DNA of 64,000 bases from Aureibaculum algae (GCF_006065315.1 NZ_CP040749.1:2122501-2186500), one strand, 5' to 3'; positions 1 to 8,699 are shown, numbered from the stretch's first letter. The notes: generated by a model from the letters alone, not told the origin. A program made the numbers and translations.

Positions 1-564
1 GAATTAAACCTGAGTGGTAATGAATTAATTACAGTTCCTTTAAGTATGGGTAACCTTATTGCATTAGAAAAGTTAGATTTAGGTCATAATAAGTTAACAA
101 GCCTTCCTGATACAATTTGTAAAATTCCTAATCTAGTAGATTTAAACCTTCGTCGTAATAAATTAACAGCATTACCGGAGGCTATCGATCAATTAAAATT
201 AGAAGGAATTGACCTCGATAATAATTTAATTAAATCATTACCTGAGTCCATCGGAAATGTAAAATGGAAAGAGATAGACCTAAAGAATAATTTACTAGAG
301 CATTTACCAAACTCTATTGGAAATATAACCGTTTTAACAGCCATAAGTTTATCAAATAATAAGCTTGTTGAACTGCCAGAAAGTTTTGGAAAACTAAGCA
401 ATTTAAAATATCTAGATTTAGAATCTAATCAACTTACTAAAATGCCTGAGTCTATAGGTAATTTAAAAAAATTAATACGTCTAAATTTAAAGAATAATAA
501 TTTTTCAGGAGAAGAACAATTAAGAATTAAAGAAGCTTTGCCTAATTGTAAAATAAATTTTTAG
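1..564 (+). CDS. Leucine-rich repeat protein, 5' end outside the window
   Basis: The frame is open from base 1 (it reads ELNLSGNELITVPLSMGNL...), so the gene begins before the window and the ATG at 46 is probably internal. About 187 residues are visible. They consist of seven to eight repeats of roughly 23 residues with the pattern LxxLxLxxNxLxxLPxxIGNL, followed by a short charged end. This is the small LPxxI type of bacterial leucine-rich repeat, a protein-protein interaction scaffold. No membrane segment is visible in this part. The gene lies on the same strand as hisF, 137 bp upstream of the preferred hisF start. The partner and cellular role cannot be read from the sequence. Confidence 0.85.
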   Translation, partial: ELNLSGNELITVPLSMGNLIALEKLDLGHNKLTSLPDTICKIPNLVDLNLRRNKLTALPEAIDQLKLEGIDLDNNLIKSLPESIGNVKWKEIDLKNNLLEHLPNSIGNITVLTAISLSNNKLVELPESFGKLSNLKYLDLESNQLTKMPESIGNLKKLIRLNLKNNNFSGEEQLRIKEALPNCKINF

Positions 565-701
565 TAATTGAGGTGCACAATCTGAGGAATTGAATAACAC
601 AGTGTTGTTTTTTGAAGTTTCAAAGGGTTATTCTAAAACTGGAATTCAGAATATATAATTAATTTAAAAACATTCTCGCTGATGTGAGAGTAAAAGAAAT
701 C

Positions 702-1457
702 ATGTTAACAAAAAGAATCATACCCTGTTTAGATATCAAGAACGGACGCACTGTGAAGGGTGTAAATTTTGTCGATTTAAGAGATGCTGGTGATCCAGTA
801 GAATTGGCGGCTATTTATGCTGAAAACGGTGCCGATGAATTGGTATTCTTAGATATTTCAGCTACCGAAGAACGTAGAAAAACCTTGGCCGACTTAGTAT
901 TACATGTTTCTGAAAAAGTAAACATACCTTTTACCGTTGGTGGTGGAATTTCTTCAGTTGAAGATGTTGATGTATTGTTAAAATGTGGAGCTGATAAAGT
1001 ATCTATTAACTCATCGGCCGTTAAAAATCCTGATTTAATTAATCAATTATCCGCTAAATTTGGCAGTCAGTGTATTGTAGTTGCCATAGATGCAAAACAA
1101 ATTGATGGAAAATGGACAGTGCATTTGGTAGGAGGAAAGGTACCTACAGAATTAGATTTGTTTGAATGGGCAAAAGAGGTAGAGCAAAGAGGAGCCGGTG
1201 AAATATTATTTACCTCGATGGATCATGATGGTACTAAAAACGGATTTGCAAATAAGGCATTGGCCAAATTATCAACGGAATTAAATATTCCGATAATTGC
1301 TTCGGGTGGAGCAGGTACTAATCAACATTTTATTGATACTTTTGTAGATGGAAAATCTGATGCAGCATTAGCAGCAAGTGTTTTTCATTTTAAAGAAATT
1401 GAAATTAACGAATTAAAAAAGGAATTGCAATCGCATAATATTCCTGTAAGGTTATAA
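702..1457 (+). CDS. hisF: Imidazole glycerol phosphate synthase cyclase subunit HisF
   Basis: HisF forms the imidazole ring in histidine biosynthesis, giving IGP and AICAR from PRFAR and ammonia supplied by HisH. The protein is a (beta/alpha)8 barrel of 251 residues, the usual family length. The catalytic aspartates are visible in the N-terminal CLDIKNG motif and in VVAIDAKQ near residue 130. Phosphate-binding loops GGGI and ASGGAG are present. The frame extends to a GTG at 684, but the ATG at 702 gives the canonical start [11 protein letters not shown] and is preferred. hisIE follows 10 bp downstream, so the two form an operon. The upstream gene is not a histidine gene. Confidence 0.97.
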   Translation: MLTKRIIPCLDIKNGRTVKGVNFVDLRDAGDPVELAAIYAENGADELVFLDISATEERRKTLADLVLHVSEKVNIPFTVGGGISSVEDVDVLLKCGADKVSINSSAVKNPDLINQLSAKFGSQCIVVAIDAKQIDGKWTVHLVGGKVPTELDLFEWAKEVEQRGAGEILFTSMDHDGTKNGFANKALAKLSTELNIPIIASGGAGTNQHFIDTFVDGKSDAALAASVFHFKEIEINELKKELQSHNIPVRL

Positions 1458-1467
1458 TTAATAGAAC

Positions 1468-2064
1468 ATGAAGATCGATTTTAATAAAAATAGTGACGGA
1501 TTAGTACCCGCAATAATTCAAGATGCATTGACTAAAAATGTATTGATGTTGGGCTATATGAATGCCGAAGCTTATCAACAAACTATTGATAGTAAAAAAG
1601 TAACTTTTTTTAGTAGGACTAAAAATAGATTATGGACTAAAGGTGAAGAAAGTGGAAATTTTCTAAATTTAGTGGATATAAAGTTAGACTGCGATAATGA
1701 TACCTTATTGGTAAGTGTGGCACCAGTTGGGCCTACCTGTCATAAAGGAACGGATACCTGTTGGGGAGAAGATAACAAAACAACTTTCGGATTTTTATCA
1801 GAATTAGAATCGGTTATAACTGACAGAAAAGAAAATTCAGATGGAAAGAAAAGCTATGTGGCTTCCCTATTTGAAGATGGTATGAATAAAATAGCTCAAA
1901 AAGTTGGTGAGGAGGCTGTAGAAGTTGTTATAGAAGCAAAAGATGACAATGACGATTTGTTTTTAAATGAGTCAGCTGATTTACTTTTTCATTATCTTAT
2001 ACTATTACAAGCGAAAGGATATAAACTAAATGATGTTGTTGAAGTGCTAAAGACACGGCATTAA
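1468..2064 (+). CDS. hisI: Bifunctional phosphoribosyl-AMP cyclohydrolase / phosphoribosyl-ATP pyrophosphatase HisIE
   Basis: This is a fusion of the second and third enzymes of histidine biosynthesis and is cytosolic. The N-terminal HisI domain (about residues 1-105) has the metal-binding block LDCDNDTLLV and the Cys-containing GPTCHKGTDTCWG motif. The C-terminal HisE domain (about 110-198) has the MazG-like helices with KVGEEAVEVVIEA. The length of 198 residues is typical for the bifunctional form. It is transcribed with hisF, and the 49 bp after it leads into an unrelated VWA gene. Confidence 0.97.
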   Translation: MKIDFNKNSDGLVPAIIQDALTKNVLMLGYMNAEAYQQTIDSKKVTFFSRTKNRLWTKGEESGNFLNLVDIKLDCDNDTLLVSVAPVGPTCHKGTDTCWGEDNKTTFGFLSELESVITDRKENSDGKKSYVASLFEDGMNKIAQKVGEEAVEVVIEAKDDNDDLFLNESADLLFHYLILLQAKGYKLNDVVEVLKTRH

Positions 2065-2113
2065 TTAACATTTTGTTAGAGTTATTGTAATATTTTGTTC
2101 CTATTTTTATACG

Positions 2114-3235
2114 ATGAATAACATCTTTAAAAAAGGGTTACGTTTCGAAAACTACGAAGCTCCTCATATTTCTCCTTTTGATAAACTCTTTGAAATTTTT
2201 AAAGAGTTGATAACGCATACTTCTGGTGATGTTGAAGAAGCCCTAGACTGGCTAGCACAACTTGATAAGGAGTATGATTTGACTACGGCTGAGTATACCC
2301 TTGATGATTTTATTGAAGATCTTAAGAAGAAGGGATACCTACGTGATGAAATTGATCCTGAGAAGGGTGGTGGTATGACAATTACTGCGAAAACAGAACG
2401 TGCCATTCGGCAAAAAGCATTAGATCAAATTTTTGGTAATTTAAAGAGAAGTCGCTCTGGTAATCACAAGGCAAAAATCATAGGGCAAGGAGACGAACAT
2501 ACGGGTGAGTTCCGTAATTATCGCTATGGAGATGGTCTTGACAATATCTCAATGACGGAAAGTATTAAAAATGCACAAATACATAATGGGATTGGTGAGT
2601 TTATACTCAATGAAAATGATTTAGTGGTAGAAGAAACCAATTTTAAGGCTCAGATGAGTACGGTTTTAATGATAGATATAAGTCATAGTATGATTTTATA
2701 TGGTGAAGATCGTATTACTCCAGCCAAAAAAGTAGCCATGGCATTAGCAGAATTAATTACGACTAGATATCCAAAAGATACCTTAGATATTTTAGTATTT
2801 GGTAATGACGCTTGGCCAATAGCTATTAAAGATTTACCCTATTTAAAAGTAGGACCCTATCATACAAATACCGTTGCTGGTCTACAATTGGCAATGGATA
2901 TGCTCCGGAGAAAGCGGAATACGAATAAACAAATTTTTATGATAACGGATGGTAAGCCAAGTTGTTTGCGAATGCCTGATGGTCAGTATTATAAAAATAG
3001 CAATGGTTTAGATCAATTCATCGTAGAGAAATGTTATAATATGGCGAGTCAAGCTCGTAAGTTACACATACCTATTACTACATTTATGATTGCTCAAGAT
3101 CAATATTTAATGCAGTTTGTACGAGAATTTACTCAGGCAAATCAGGGAAAAGCATTTTATACTGGCCTGCAAGGCTTGGGAGAAATGATTTTTGAGGATT
3201 ATGAACAAAATAGAAAGAAACGATTAAAAGGATAA
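2114..3235 (+). CDS. VWA-domain protein, partner of the downstream AAA+ ATPase
   Basis: The 373-residue protein has a helical N-terminal half and a C-terminal von Willebrand factor A domain (about residues 185-360). The metal-ion-dependent adhesion motif is visible as MIDISHSM (DxSxS), with later MITDGKPS supplying the other MIDAS residues. There is no signal peptide, so it is cytosolic. The AAA+ gene begins 8 bp downstream, the classic VWA/MoxR-type arrangement in which the ATPase remodels or inserts metal into a target that the VWA protein recruits. The target is unknown. Members of this pair are often labelled magnesium-chelatase-like, but there is no tetrapyrrole pathway gene nearby to support that. 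Confidence 0.85.
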   Translation: MNNIFKKGLRFENYEAPHISPFDKLFEIFKELITHTSGDVEEALDWLAQLDKEYDLTTAEYTLDDFIEDLKKKGYLRDEIDPEKGGGMTITAKTERAIRQKALDQIFGNLKRSRSGNHKAKIIGQGDEHTGEFRNYRYGDGLDNISMTESIKNAQIHNGIGEFILNENDLVVEETNFKAQMSTVLMIDISHSMILYGEDRITPAKKVAMALAELITTRYPKDTLDILVFGNDAWPIAIKDLPYLKVGPYHTNTVAGLQLAMDMLRRKRNTNKQIFMITDGKPSCLRMPDGQYYKNSNGLDQFIVEKCYNMASQARKLHIPITTFMIAQDQYLMQFVREFTQANQGKAFYTGLQGLGEMIFEDYEQNRKKRLKG

Positions 3236-3243
3236 AAGACGAT

Positions 3244-4707
3244 ATGAAAATTGAAAATATAAAAACATTAGGTGCTTTAAAAAAAGCAGGGTATCAATCA
3301 AAGTCTATTAAAGATGAATTGAGAGATAATTTAATCGAAAAAATAAAATTAGAAGAAAATGTATTTGAAGGAGTTTGGGGGTATGAAAATTCAGTAATAC
3401 CTGAATTAGAAACGGCTATTCTTTCACGTCATAATATCAATTTACTAGGTTTACGTGGACAGGCAAAAACGCGTTTAGCTCGTTTAATGGTTAATTTATT
3501 AGATGAATATATTCCCGTTGTAGAAGGTTCTGAAATTAATGATGATCCCTTAAGACCATTATCACGTTACGCTAATGATTTAATTAATGAAAAGCAAGAT
3601 GATACACCTATTGTATGGCTTCATAGAGATGACCGTTTTTATGAAAAGTTGGCGACACCAGATGTTACGGTAGCAGATTTAATAGGAGATGTTGACCCCA
3701 TAAAAGCGGCGAACCTAAAATTGAGCTATGCTGATGATCGGGTTATCCATTTCGGAATGATACCGAGAGCCAATCGATCTATTTTTGTAATTAATGAGTT
3801 GCCCGATTTACAAGCTCGGATTCAAGTTTCATTATTTAATATTTTACAAGAAGGTGATATCCAAATTAGAGGTTTTAAATTGCGTTTACCTTTAGATTTA
3901 CAATTCATTTTTACTGCAAATCCTGAAGATTATACCAATAGGGGAAGTATTGTAACGCCGTTAAAAGATAGAATAGGATCTCAAATATTGACTCATTACC
4001 CAGAGTCTATCGAAATTGCTCAAAAGATTACCAATCAAGAAGCAAATGCAGACAAGCCACAGTTAGAGAAAATTCATGTGCCAGACATCGCAAAGAAATT
4101 GCTAGAACAAATTAGTTTTGAAGCGAGAGAAAGTGAGTATATAGATGCTAAAAGTGGTGTAAGTGCACGTATGAGTATTACTATTTTTGAGAATTTATTA
4201 AGTACGGCAGAACGTAGGAGTATACGAACTTCTGATAGTGCTACCTCGGTTCGATTGTTAGATTTTTTAGGCGTTATTCCTGCAATTACTGGTAAAGTAG
4301 AGTTGGTATATGAAGGCGAACAAGAAGGAGCTTCATTTGTAGCTAAAACCTTGATTGCTGATGCAATTAAAACATTATTTCCAGATTATTTTCCTGAAAT
4401 TCAAAAATTGCAACATAAAGAGGAGGTTACGCCCTATGATAAAATTATACAATGGTTTTTCGATGAAAGTAATTTTGAGTTGTTGGATGACATGACCGAT
4501 GAAATGTATAAAAATGAACTTGATAAAATTAAAGCTTTAGACGTATTGATAGATAAATATCAACCAGAGGTTGCTAAAAACGATCGTTATTTCTTTAAAG
4601 AATTTGTTTTATGGGCACTTGTAGAGCATAAAAAATTAAACAAAAGTAGATTTACTAAAGGGTACCGATTTAATGACCTGTACGGAAGTTATATAAATGA
4701 TTTATAG
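3244..4707 (+). CDS. MoxR/magnesium-chelatase-like AAA+ ATPase
   Basis: A 487-residue cytosolic ATPase. The Walker A segment is GLRGQAKTRLAR (about residues 73-84), in which the usual GKT/S is QAKT. Walker B and the acidic residue appear as IFVINELPDL. A sensor-type asparagine sits in FIFTANPEDY. The C-terminal third is helical. It is translationally close to the VWA gene (8 bp) and should act with it as a chaperone-like pair. Length and motif order match the long Bacteroidota form of this family. The substrate cannot be inferred. Confidence 0.85.
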   Translation: MKIENIKTLGALKKAGYQSKSIKDELRDNLIEKIKLEENVFEGVWGYENSVIPELETAILSRHNINLLGLRGQAKTRLARLMVNLLDEYIPVVEGSEINDDPLRPLSRYANDLINEKQDDTPIVWLHRDDRFYEKLATPDVTVADLIGDVDPIKAANLKLSYADDRVIHFGMIPRANRSIFVINELPDLQARIQVSLFNILQEGDIQIRGFKLRLPLDLQFIFTANPEDYTNRGSIVTPLKDRIGSQILTHYPESIEIAQKITNQEANADKPQLEKIHVPDIAKKLLEQISFEARESEYIDAKSGVSARMSITIFENLLSTAERRSIRTSDSATSVRLLDFLGVIPAITGKVELVYEGEQEGASFVAKTLIADAIKTLFPDYFPEIQKLQHKEEVTPYDKIIQWFFDESNFELLDDMTDEMYKNELDKIKALDVLIDKYQPEVAKNDRYFFKEFVLWALVEHKKLNKSRFTKGYRFNDLYGSYINDL

Positions 4708-4715
4708 GTGAAAAG

Positions 4716-4871
4716 GGCTGTTTAAAAAGTTTACTTTTTTATCCTTTTATCACATCGAGCGGAGTCGAGATACATTGTCATATCGAGCGAAGTCAAGATG
4801 CAATTGAACCTCATTAGTTGTCGATCTTGACTCCGCACGAATTAACAATTGAAAAGACTTTTTAAACAGCC
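4716..4871. repeat. 156-bp MITE-like element with 15-bp perfect terminal inverted repeats
   Basis: The ends are GGCTGTTTAAAAAGT (4716-4730) and its exact reverse complement (4857-4871). Inside are two direct copies of ATCGAGCGRAGTCRAGA (4754-4770 and 4782-4798) and one inverted copy of the same core, TCTTGACTCCGC (about 4825-4836). There is no coding frame. The CGAGCGGAGTCGAGA words are typical of dispersed flavobacterial intergenic repeats. The element fills the gap between two convergent genes and may also act as a hairpin that separates their transcripts. Confidence 0.75.
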
Positions 4872-4893
4872 TATTTATTATTAGCGAAGTAGT

Positions 4894-5334
4894 TTAAGAG
4901 ATCCATCCCTTAGCAATACTCTTTTTAGAAAACCAGAGTAATATTATACCTACAACCAATACCATAATTGGCATAGCAATAGCACCTGGACCATAAACTT
5001 CCATGGCATTGCTTATAAATAGGTTGTAAACCATCTGTACTATTATCCCGATTAAGGAAACTAAAAATAGAGGTCTTGCCCATTTTTTTCTAAGTACTAA
5101 AGCGAATGCACCTAGAAGTCCACCAAAAACAGCAATGGCAAAGGCTGCTATTACCCAAGAAGGCGTGTTTGCAATCATTGAGAGTTGTTCATCGGTATAC
5201 ATTGCCCTAAAACTTTCGGTGTTATAAGCTTGTTGCAAATACTGTAATACACCCATTCCGTTCCACAAAAGTGCAATTAGACTTGCGATCCAGAACCACA
5301 TGGGAGGTTTTGTTTTTCTTATTGAATTGGTCAT
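4894..5334 (-). CDS. Four-helix integral membrane protein of unknown function
   Basis: The 146-residue protein has four predicted transmembrane helices: about residues 12-32 (MWFWIASLIALLWNG), 62-82, 88-108 and 118-138. A polar loop with FRAMYTDEQLSMI lies between helices 1 and 2. The N-terminus is basic (MTNSIRKTKPP). I do not recognise a named family with certainty; similar short proteins in flavobacteria are annotated as hypothetical or loosely as transporters. It is a single gene, convergent with the AAA+ gene and separated from it by the inverted-repeat element. Confidence 0.7.
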   Translation of the reverse strand: MTNSIRKTKPPMWFWIASLIALLWNGMGVLQYLQQAYNTESFRAMYTDEQLSMIANTPSWVIAAFAIAVFGGLLGAFALVLRKKWARPLFLVSLIGIIVQMVYNLFISNAMEVYGPGAIAMPIMVLVVGIILLWFSKKSIAKGWIS

Positions 5335-5441
5335 GTTTAATTGGGTTTAGTTAATGTAAATATATTGTTACTGGTTGATAAACAGTCACTAAGGTATGAA
5401 AAATAATGATATTTCACACTTTTGATGTAAATTATCTTCCT

Positions 5442-5449
5442 TATCTTTG
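5442..5449 (+). promoter_or_regulatory. -7 box TATCTTTG upstream of the DUF2461 gene
   Basis: An exact match to the Bacteroidota TAnnTTTG consensus, 19 bp before the ATG at 5469. A TTTG at about 5421 could serve as the -33 element. Confidence 0.55.
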
Positions 5450-5468
5450 AGAAAAATAAAACATATCT

Positions 5469-6146
5469 ATGGCGACCATGATACCTCAAGAGGCATTTAC
5501 TTTTTTTAAAAAACTAGAAAAGAACAATAATAGAGATTGGTTTAACGAACGTAAACCAGAGTTTAAGCAAATTGAGGCGGAGGTAAAGCAATTCTATAAT
5601 GAATTGTTGAAAAAAATACAGGAACATGATGAGGTTGATAAATTAAAAATGTTCCGAATTTATAGAGATGTACGTTTCTCAAAGAATAAAGCTCCCTATA
5701 AAACCCATTTTGGAGGTTCTTATAACCGAATAAAACCAAAATTACGAGGTGGATATTACTTACAAATTGCTCCAGGAGATTCTTTTATAGCGACTGGTTT
5801 TTGGAACCCTGAAAAAGAAGATTTATTGCGAATTCGTAAAGAGTTTGAATTGGATGCTACCGAAATTAATGACATTCTTAATGACAAAAGTTTTAAAAAC
5901 ATTTGGGGAGCTATGGTAGGTGATGCTGTTAAGACCGCTCCAAAAGGTTTTAATAAGGAACATGAGAATATAGAATTAATTCGTAGAAAGCAATTTATGT
6001 TCATTAAAAAATATACAGATAAAGAGGTGCTTTCAGCTGATTTTATGGATGAAGTAAATACTGCATTTAAATCCATTCGTCCATATTTTAATTTGATGAG
6101 TGATATTTTAACTACTGATTTAAACGGGGTTTCCTTAATTGATTAA
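5469..6146 (+). CDS. DUF2461 (TIGR02453) family protein
   Basis: A 225-residue cytosolic protein of the DUF2461 family. It has the characteristic N-terminal block (FFKKLEKNNNRDWFNERKP), the central FRIYRDVRFSKNKAPYKTHFG segment and GGYYLQIAPGDSFIATGFW. Length and motif order fit the family, whose biochemical role is unknown. ATG 5469 is used; a second ATG at 5478 is possible. It stands alone between a divergent membrane gene and a convergent GIY-YIG gene, with its own TAnnTTTG box. Confidence 0.88.
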   Translation: MATMIPQEAFTFFKKLEKNNNRDWFNERKPEFKQIEAEVKQFYNELLKKIQEHDEVDKLKMFRIYRDVRFSKNKAPYKTHFGGSYNRIKPKLRGGYYLQIAPGDSFIATGFWNPEKEDLLRIRKEFELDATEINDILNDKSFKNIWGAMVGDAVKTAPKGFNKEHENIELIRRKQFMFIKKYTDKEVLSADFMDEVNTAFKSIRPYFNLMSDILTTDLNGVSLID

Positions 6147-6152
6147 TTAATA

Positions 6153-6221
6153 TTGTCATTGCGAGGAGCAATATAAAAATATACTCGTTAAATAGAAATG
6201 ATTATGCGACGTGGCAATCTT
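6153..6221. repeat. Degenerate CATTGCGAGGAG...GTGGCAATC intergenic repeat
   Basis: The words TGTCATTGCGAGGAGCAA (about 6154-6171) and GCGACGTGGCAATCTTTT (about 6206-6223) flank an AT-rich spacer. TTGC..GAGGAG and CGTGGCAATC are the two halves of a dispersed repeat common in Bacteroidota genomes. It lies just after a stop codon, between convergent genes. Only one copy is present in this window, so the repeat nature rests on general knowledge. Confidence 0.5.
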
Positions 6222-6297
6222 TTGAATGTTATTACTGCATATTTTTATGAGTATGGTAGATAAATGATGCTAATCCTCTCAATCAAGTTAGTCTGTC

Positions 6298-6648
6298 TCA
6301 ATTATACCAAACGGCATAACACATTCTTCTTAGTTCCAACGCCAATTGTGCTTCCATTTTTAAGGCCTCAGCTCTTGTTTTTATAGGGTTTATATGATTG
6401 TATAAACTGGGACGCAAATACATACCATATTTTTCAACAATATTTGAAGATAGTTTATGCCCTTTTTTATTTCTATAGCCAGTTTTGTGTTGTTTGAAAC
6501 GGTCTTCAGGAGTCTTACTTGTCATACCCACATAAAGACATTGGAGTACGCCATTAAATTGTGGGTTGGCAGCTCTAAACCTTCTATTATCGGTAAAAAC
6601 ACGTTTAGATAGCTCTATCACATATACACTATATTCTGTTTTAGCCAT
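6298..6648 (-). CDS. GIY-YIG nuclease-fold protein
   Basis: A 116-residue protein covering little more than one GIY-YIG domain. The two motifs appear as YSVYVIEL (GIY position) and CLYVGMTS (YIG position), followed by the conserved arginine and histidine region EDRFKQHKTG. A glutamate-rich helix EALKMEAQLALELRR carries the candidate metal-binding Glu. Stand-alone GIY-YIG proteins of this size are found widely with unknown substrate, some of them structure-specific nucleases. It is convergent with the DUF2461 gene; the shared upstream region with satD holds three palindromes. Confidence 0.75.
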   Translation of the reverse strand: MAKTEYSVYVIELSKRVFTDNRRFRAANPQFNGVLQCLYVGMTSKTPEDRFKQHKTGYRNKKGHKLSSNIVEKYGMYLRPSLYNHINPIKTRAEALKMEAQLALELRRMCYAVWYN

Positions 6649-6702
6649 GTTTCAAATTATTACGCAATATACTTTAAATCTTAAAAACAGCAATTAATTA
6701 TT

Positions 6703-6778
6703 ATTAGTCTATAGGCTAATATTATATCATTATTAGTCTGTAGGCTAATATTTAGTCATTATTAGCCTGTGGGCTAAT
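6703..6778. promoter_or_regulatory. Three tandem 18-bp palindromic operators at exact 29-bp spacing
   Basis: Copies ATTAGTCTATAGGCTAAT (6703-6720), ATTAGTCTGTAGGCTAAT (6732-6749) and ATTAGCCTGTGGGCTAAT (6761-6778) repeat every 29 bp. Each is an inverted repeat ATTAGYC-N4-GGCTAAT, perfect in copy 3. The array sits directly upstream of the -7 box at 6787-6794 and of the SatD-like gene, whose C-terminus has a helix-turn-helix. Autoregulation by that protein is the simplest inference. Confidence 0.7.
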
Positions 6779-6786
6779 ATTTTTTA

Positions 6787-6794
6787 TATATTTG
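6787..6794 (+). promoter_or_regulatory. -7 box TATATTTG of the SatD-like gene, leaderless arrangement
   Basis: An exact TAnnTTTG match ending 4 bp before the ATG at 6799. Transcription would start at or next to the start codon, giving a leaderless or nearly leaderless mRNA. The third operator copy covers the expected -33 region. Confidence 0.55.
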
Positions 6795-6798
6795 TAGT

Positions 6799-7446
6799 AT
6801 GAAAACCGTAATTACAGGAGACTTAATAGACTCTACCAACTATCCACCACAGCATTTAGATGCGATACTTAATGTGGTAAATACAGAATTTGAATACTTT
6901 AGAACTGCCTATGATGCGGATTTTAAAATATTCAGAGGCGATAGTTTTCAGGGCGTTGTGTTAGATTCTTCACGAGCTTTAGAAGTGGTGCTTACGGTAA
7001 AGACAGCCGTTAATAAAATTCCAACAAAAAATAAGAAAATAAGTGGATTAACAGATTTTAGAATTGCTATAGGTATTGGTAATATTAATTTAAAAAGAGA
7101 ATCAATTTTAGAATCTAATGGCGAAGCGTTCCATTTTTCAGGAAGAACATTAGATAGTATGAAAGGAGATTATCCACGTTTACTATTAAAAACGGCTGAT
7201 GAAAATTTAAACGATGAGTTTAATGTGCATTTCGCTTTGTTAGATAGTGTTACTAGTAAATGGAGTGTTGCATCTGCTGAGGTGGCTTATTATTTACTAA
7301 AAGGTAAAAAAGAAACGGAGGTAGCAGAAATACTAGGTATAAATCAATCTGCGGTTAATCATCGGAAAAAAGCAGCCAATTGGGATGCTGTAGCCCTATT
7401 ATTACAACGTTATAAGTCTGCCATTGGTAACTATACGAACACTTAA
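6799..7446 (+). CDS. SatD-family protein with C-terminal helix-turn-helix
   Basis: A 215-residue cytosolic protein. The N-terminal part starts with KTVITGDLIDST and resembles nucleotide-cyclase/SatD folds, with FKIFRGDSFQGVV and FRIAIGIGNI. The last 50 residues form a helix-turn-helix (KKETEVAEILGINQSAVNHRKKAA). SatD-like proteins bind DNA and are paired with DUF3307 membrane proteins, as here, where one follows 31 bp downstream. Three palindromes just upstream suggest autoregulation. The signal sensed is unknown. Confidence 0.8.
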   Translation: MKTVITGDLIDSTNYPPQHLDAILNVVNTEFEYFRTAYDADFKIFRGDSFQGVVLDSSRALEVVLTVKTAVNKIPTKNKKISGLTDFRIAIGIGNINLKRESILESNGEAFHFSGRTLDSMKGDYPRLLLKTADENLNDEFNVHFALLDSVTSKWSVASAEVAYYLLKGKKETEVAEILGINQSAVNHRKKAANWDAVALLLQRYKSAIGNYTNT

Positions 7447-7477
7447 AATGATTATTAGAAAAAAATAGAATAACTAT

Positions 7478-8203
7478 ATGGACAACATTCTTATCATATT
7501 GCAATTGTTATTAGCTCATGTCTTGACCGATTTTGTATTTCAAAATACTAAAATGGTGAAGCACAAACGCAATTATAAGGGCAAGTCATGGTATTTATAT
7601 GCTCATAGTTTATTGGCGGGTGTATTAACCTATATAATTTTACAAGATTGGAATCAGTTGTTAATTCCAATAGTTATCGTGATCACACATTTTTTTATTG
7701 ACCTATGGAAGTTACATCAAAAGAAGGATAATTTAAAGTACTTTATAATTGATCAAATTTTACATTTAATTATACTTGTTATCGCCTGGTTATACTTAAT
7801 TAATGGATTTTCAGAAGTATTGCCTGCAATAGCTACATTTTTTACTTCAACACAAGCCTTAGCCATTTTCACAGGATATTTAATTGTGATATTTCCTGTG
7901 GGTTTCATTATTGGTAAAGCAACGGAGCGTTGGCAAAAGGAAATATCAAACGAAGAAGCACAAAGTAGCTTGAATAAAGCCGGGCGTTATATCGGAATTT
8001 TTGAACGTATATTGGTATTGACCTTTATTTTAATTAATAATTTTGCCGCAATAGGGTTCTTGATAGGAGCGAAGTCCATATTAAGGTTTAGTGATACAAA
8101 AGGGGCAAGAAAACAAACGGAATATGTATTAATAGGTACCTTAATGAGTTTTGCCATTTGTATTATCATAGGGTTGGCAATACGCTATTTAGTTTTCAAA
8201 TAG
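7478..8203 (+). CDS. DUF3307 family integral membrane protein
   Basis: A 241-residue membrane protein with about six hydrophobic segments. The N-terminal signature LLLAHVLTDFVFQNTKMVKHKR, which carries the conserved Asp-Phe, and the following H and D residues (ITHFFIDLWK) are typical of DUF3307. It is co-transcribed with the SatD-like gene, a conserved partnership whose biochemical function is undetermined. The last 15 bp overlap the 3' end of the convergent gene at 8189. Confidence 0.8.
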   Translation: MDNILIILQLLLAHVLTDFVFQNTKMVKHKRNYKGKSWYLYAHSLLAGVLTYIILQDWNQLLIPIVIVITHFFIDLWKLHQKKDNLKYFIIDQILHLIILVIAWLYLINGFSEVLPAIATFFTSTQALAIFTGYLIVIFPVGFIIGKATERWQKEISNEEAQSSLNKAGRYIGIFERILVLTFILINNFAAIGFLIGAKSILRFSDTKGARKQTEYVLIGTLMSFAICIIIGLAIRYLVFK

Positions 8204-8578
8204 TTGTAATTGATCTTTCAACCTTTCACTAATCATTTGCATCATTCTTTTACTAATTTCTGATGAATTTTCCGAGTAATATTGATATTCATCTAAGGTA
8301 AACATTCCTGTAACTAAACCCTTTAGGGAATTTCTGAATTTTGCGTCTTTCTGTACTGCATTGTCTATATAATTCATTTTCCCTTCAATAGGTAACTCAT
8401 AAAAGGCATTTTTATAGCGTTTTATATATGCTTTAAAAATGGCTATTAAGAGCTCATTCTGAAATTTTAATATGGGTCTAAGTGTAGTGTTTTGAAATTT
8501 TTCTATTTCAGAAATAGCTTCGACTTTATAATTTATGATGGGTCTGATACTTAATAAGTGTTCTTTTCTAGAATTCAT
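8189..8578 (-). CDS. Hypothetical protein, 129 residues
   Basis: An all-helical charged cytosolic protein with no signal peptide or membrane segment. Segments such as SIRPIINYKVEAISEIEKFQN and ISERLKDQLQLFEN suggest amphipathic helices. Similar short flavobacterial proteins are sometimes mislabelled glyoxalase, but no glyoxalase metal motif is visible. It overlaps the convergent DUF3307 gene tail-to-tail by 15 bp. Confidence 0.65.
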   Translation of the reverse strand: MNSRKEHLLSIRPIINYKVEAISEIEKFQNTTLRPILKFQNELLIAIFKAYIKRYKNAFYELPIEGKMNYIDNAVQKDAKFRNSLKGLVTGMFTLDEYQYYSENSSEISKRMMQMISERLKDQLQLFEN

Positions 8579-8699
8579 GATGCATAAGTTTTATTTAAAA
8601 ATAAGGATTATGTATATTTGATAGAGCATATAGAAGAATAGTTCTCCACGTATTATCAACCAAAAGGAACACGTTTAAAAGTAATTCTATCGTAATTTA

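Noticed and set aside
6703..6778. CRISPR array (three repeats with regular spacing)
   Set aside because: Each unit is itself a palindrome, spacers are only 11 bp, and there are no cas genes; operator array is the better reading.
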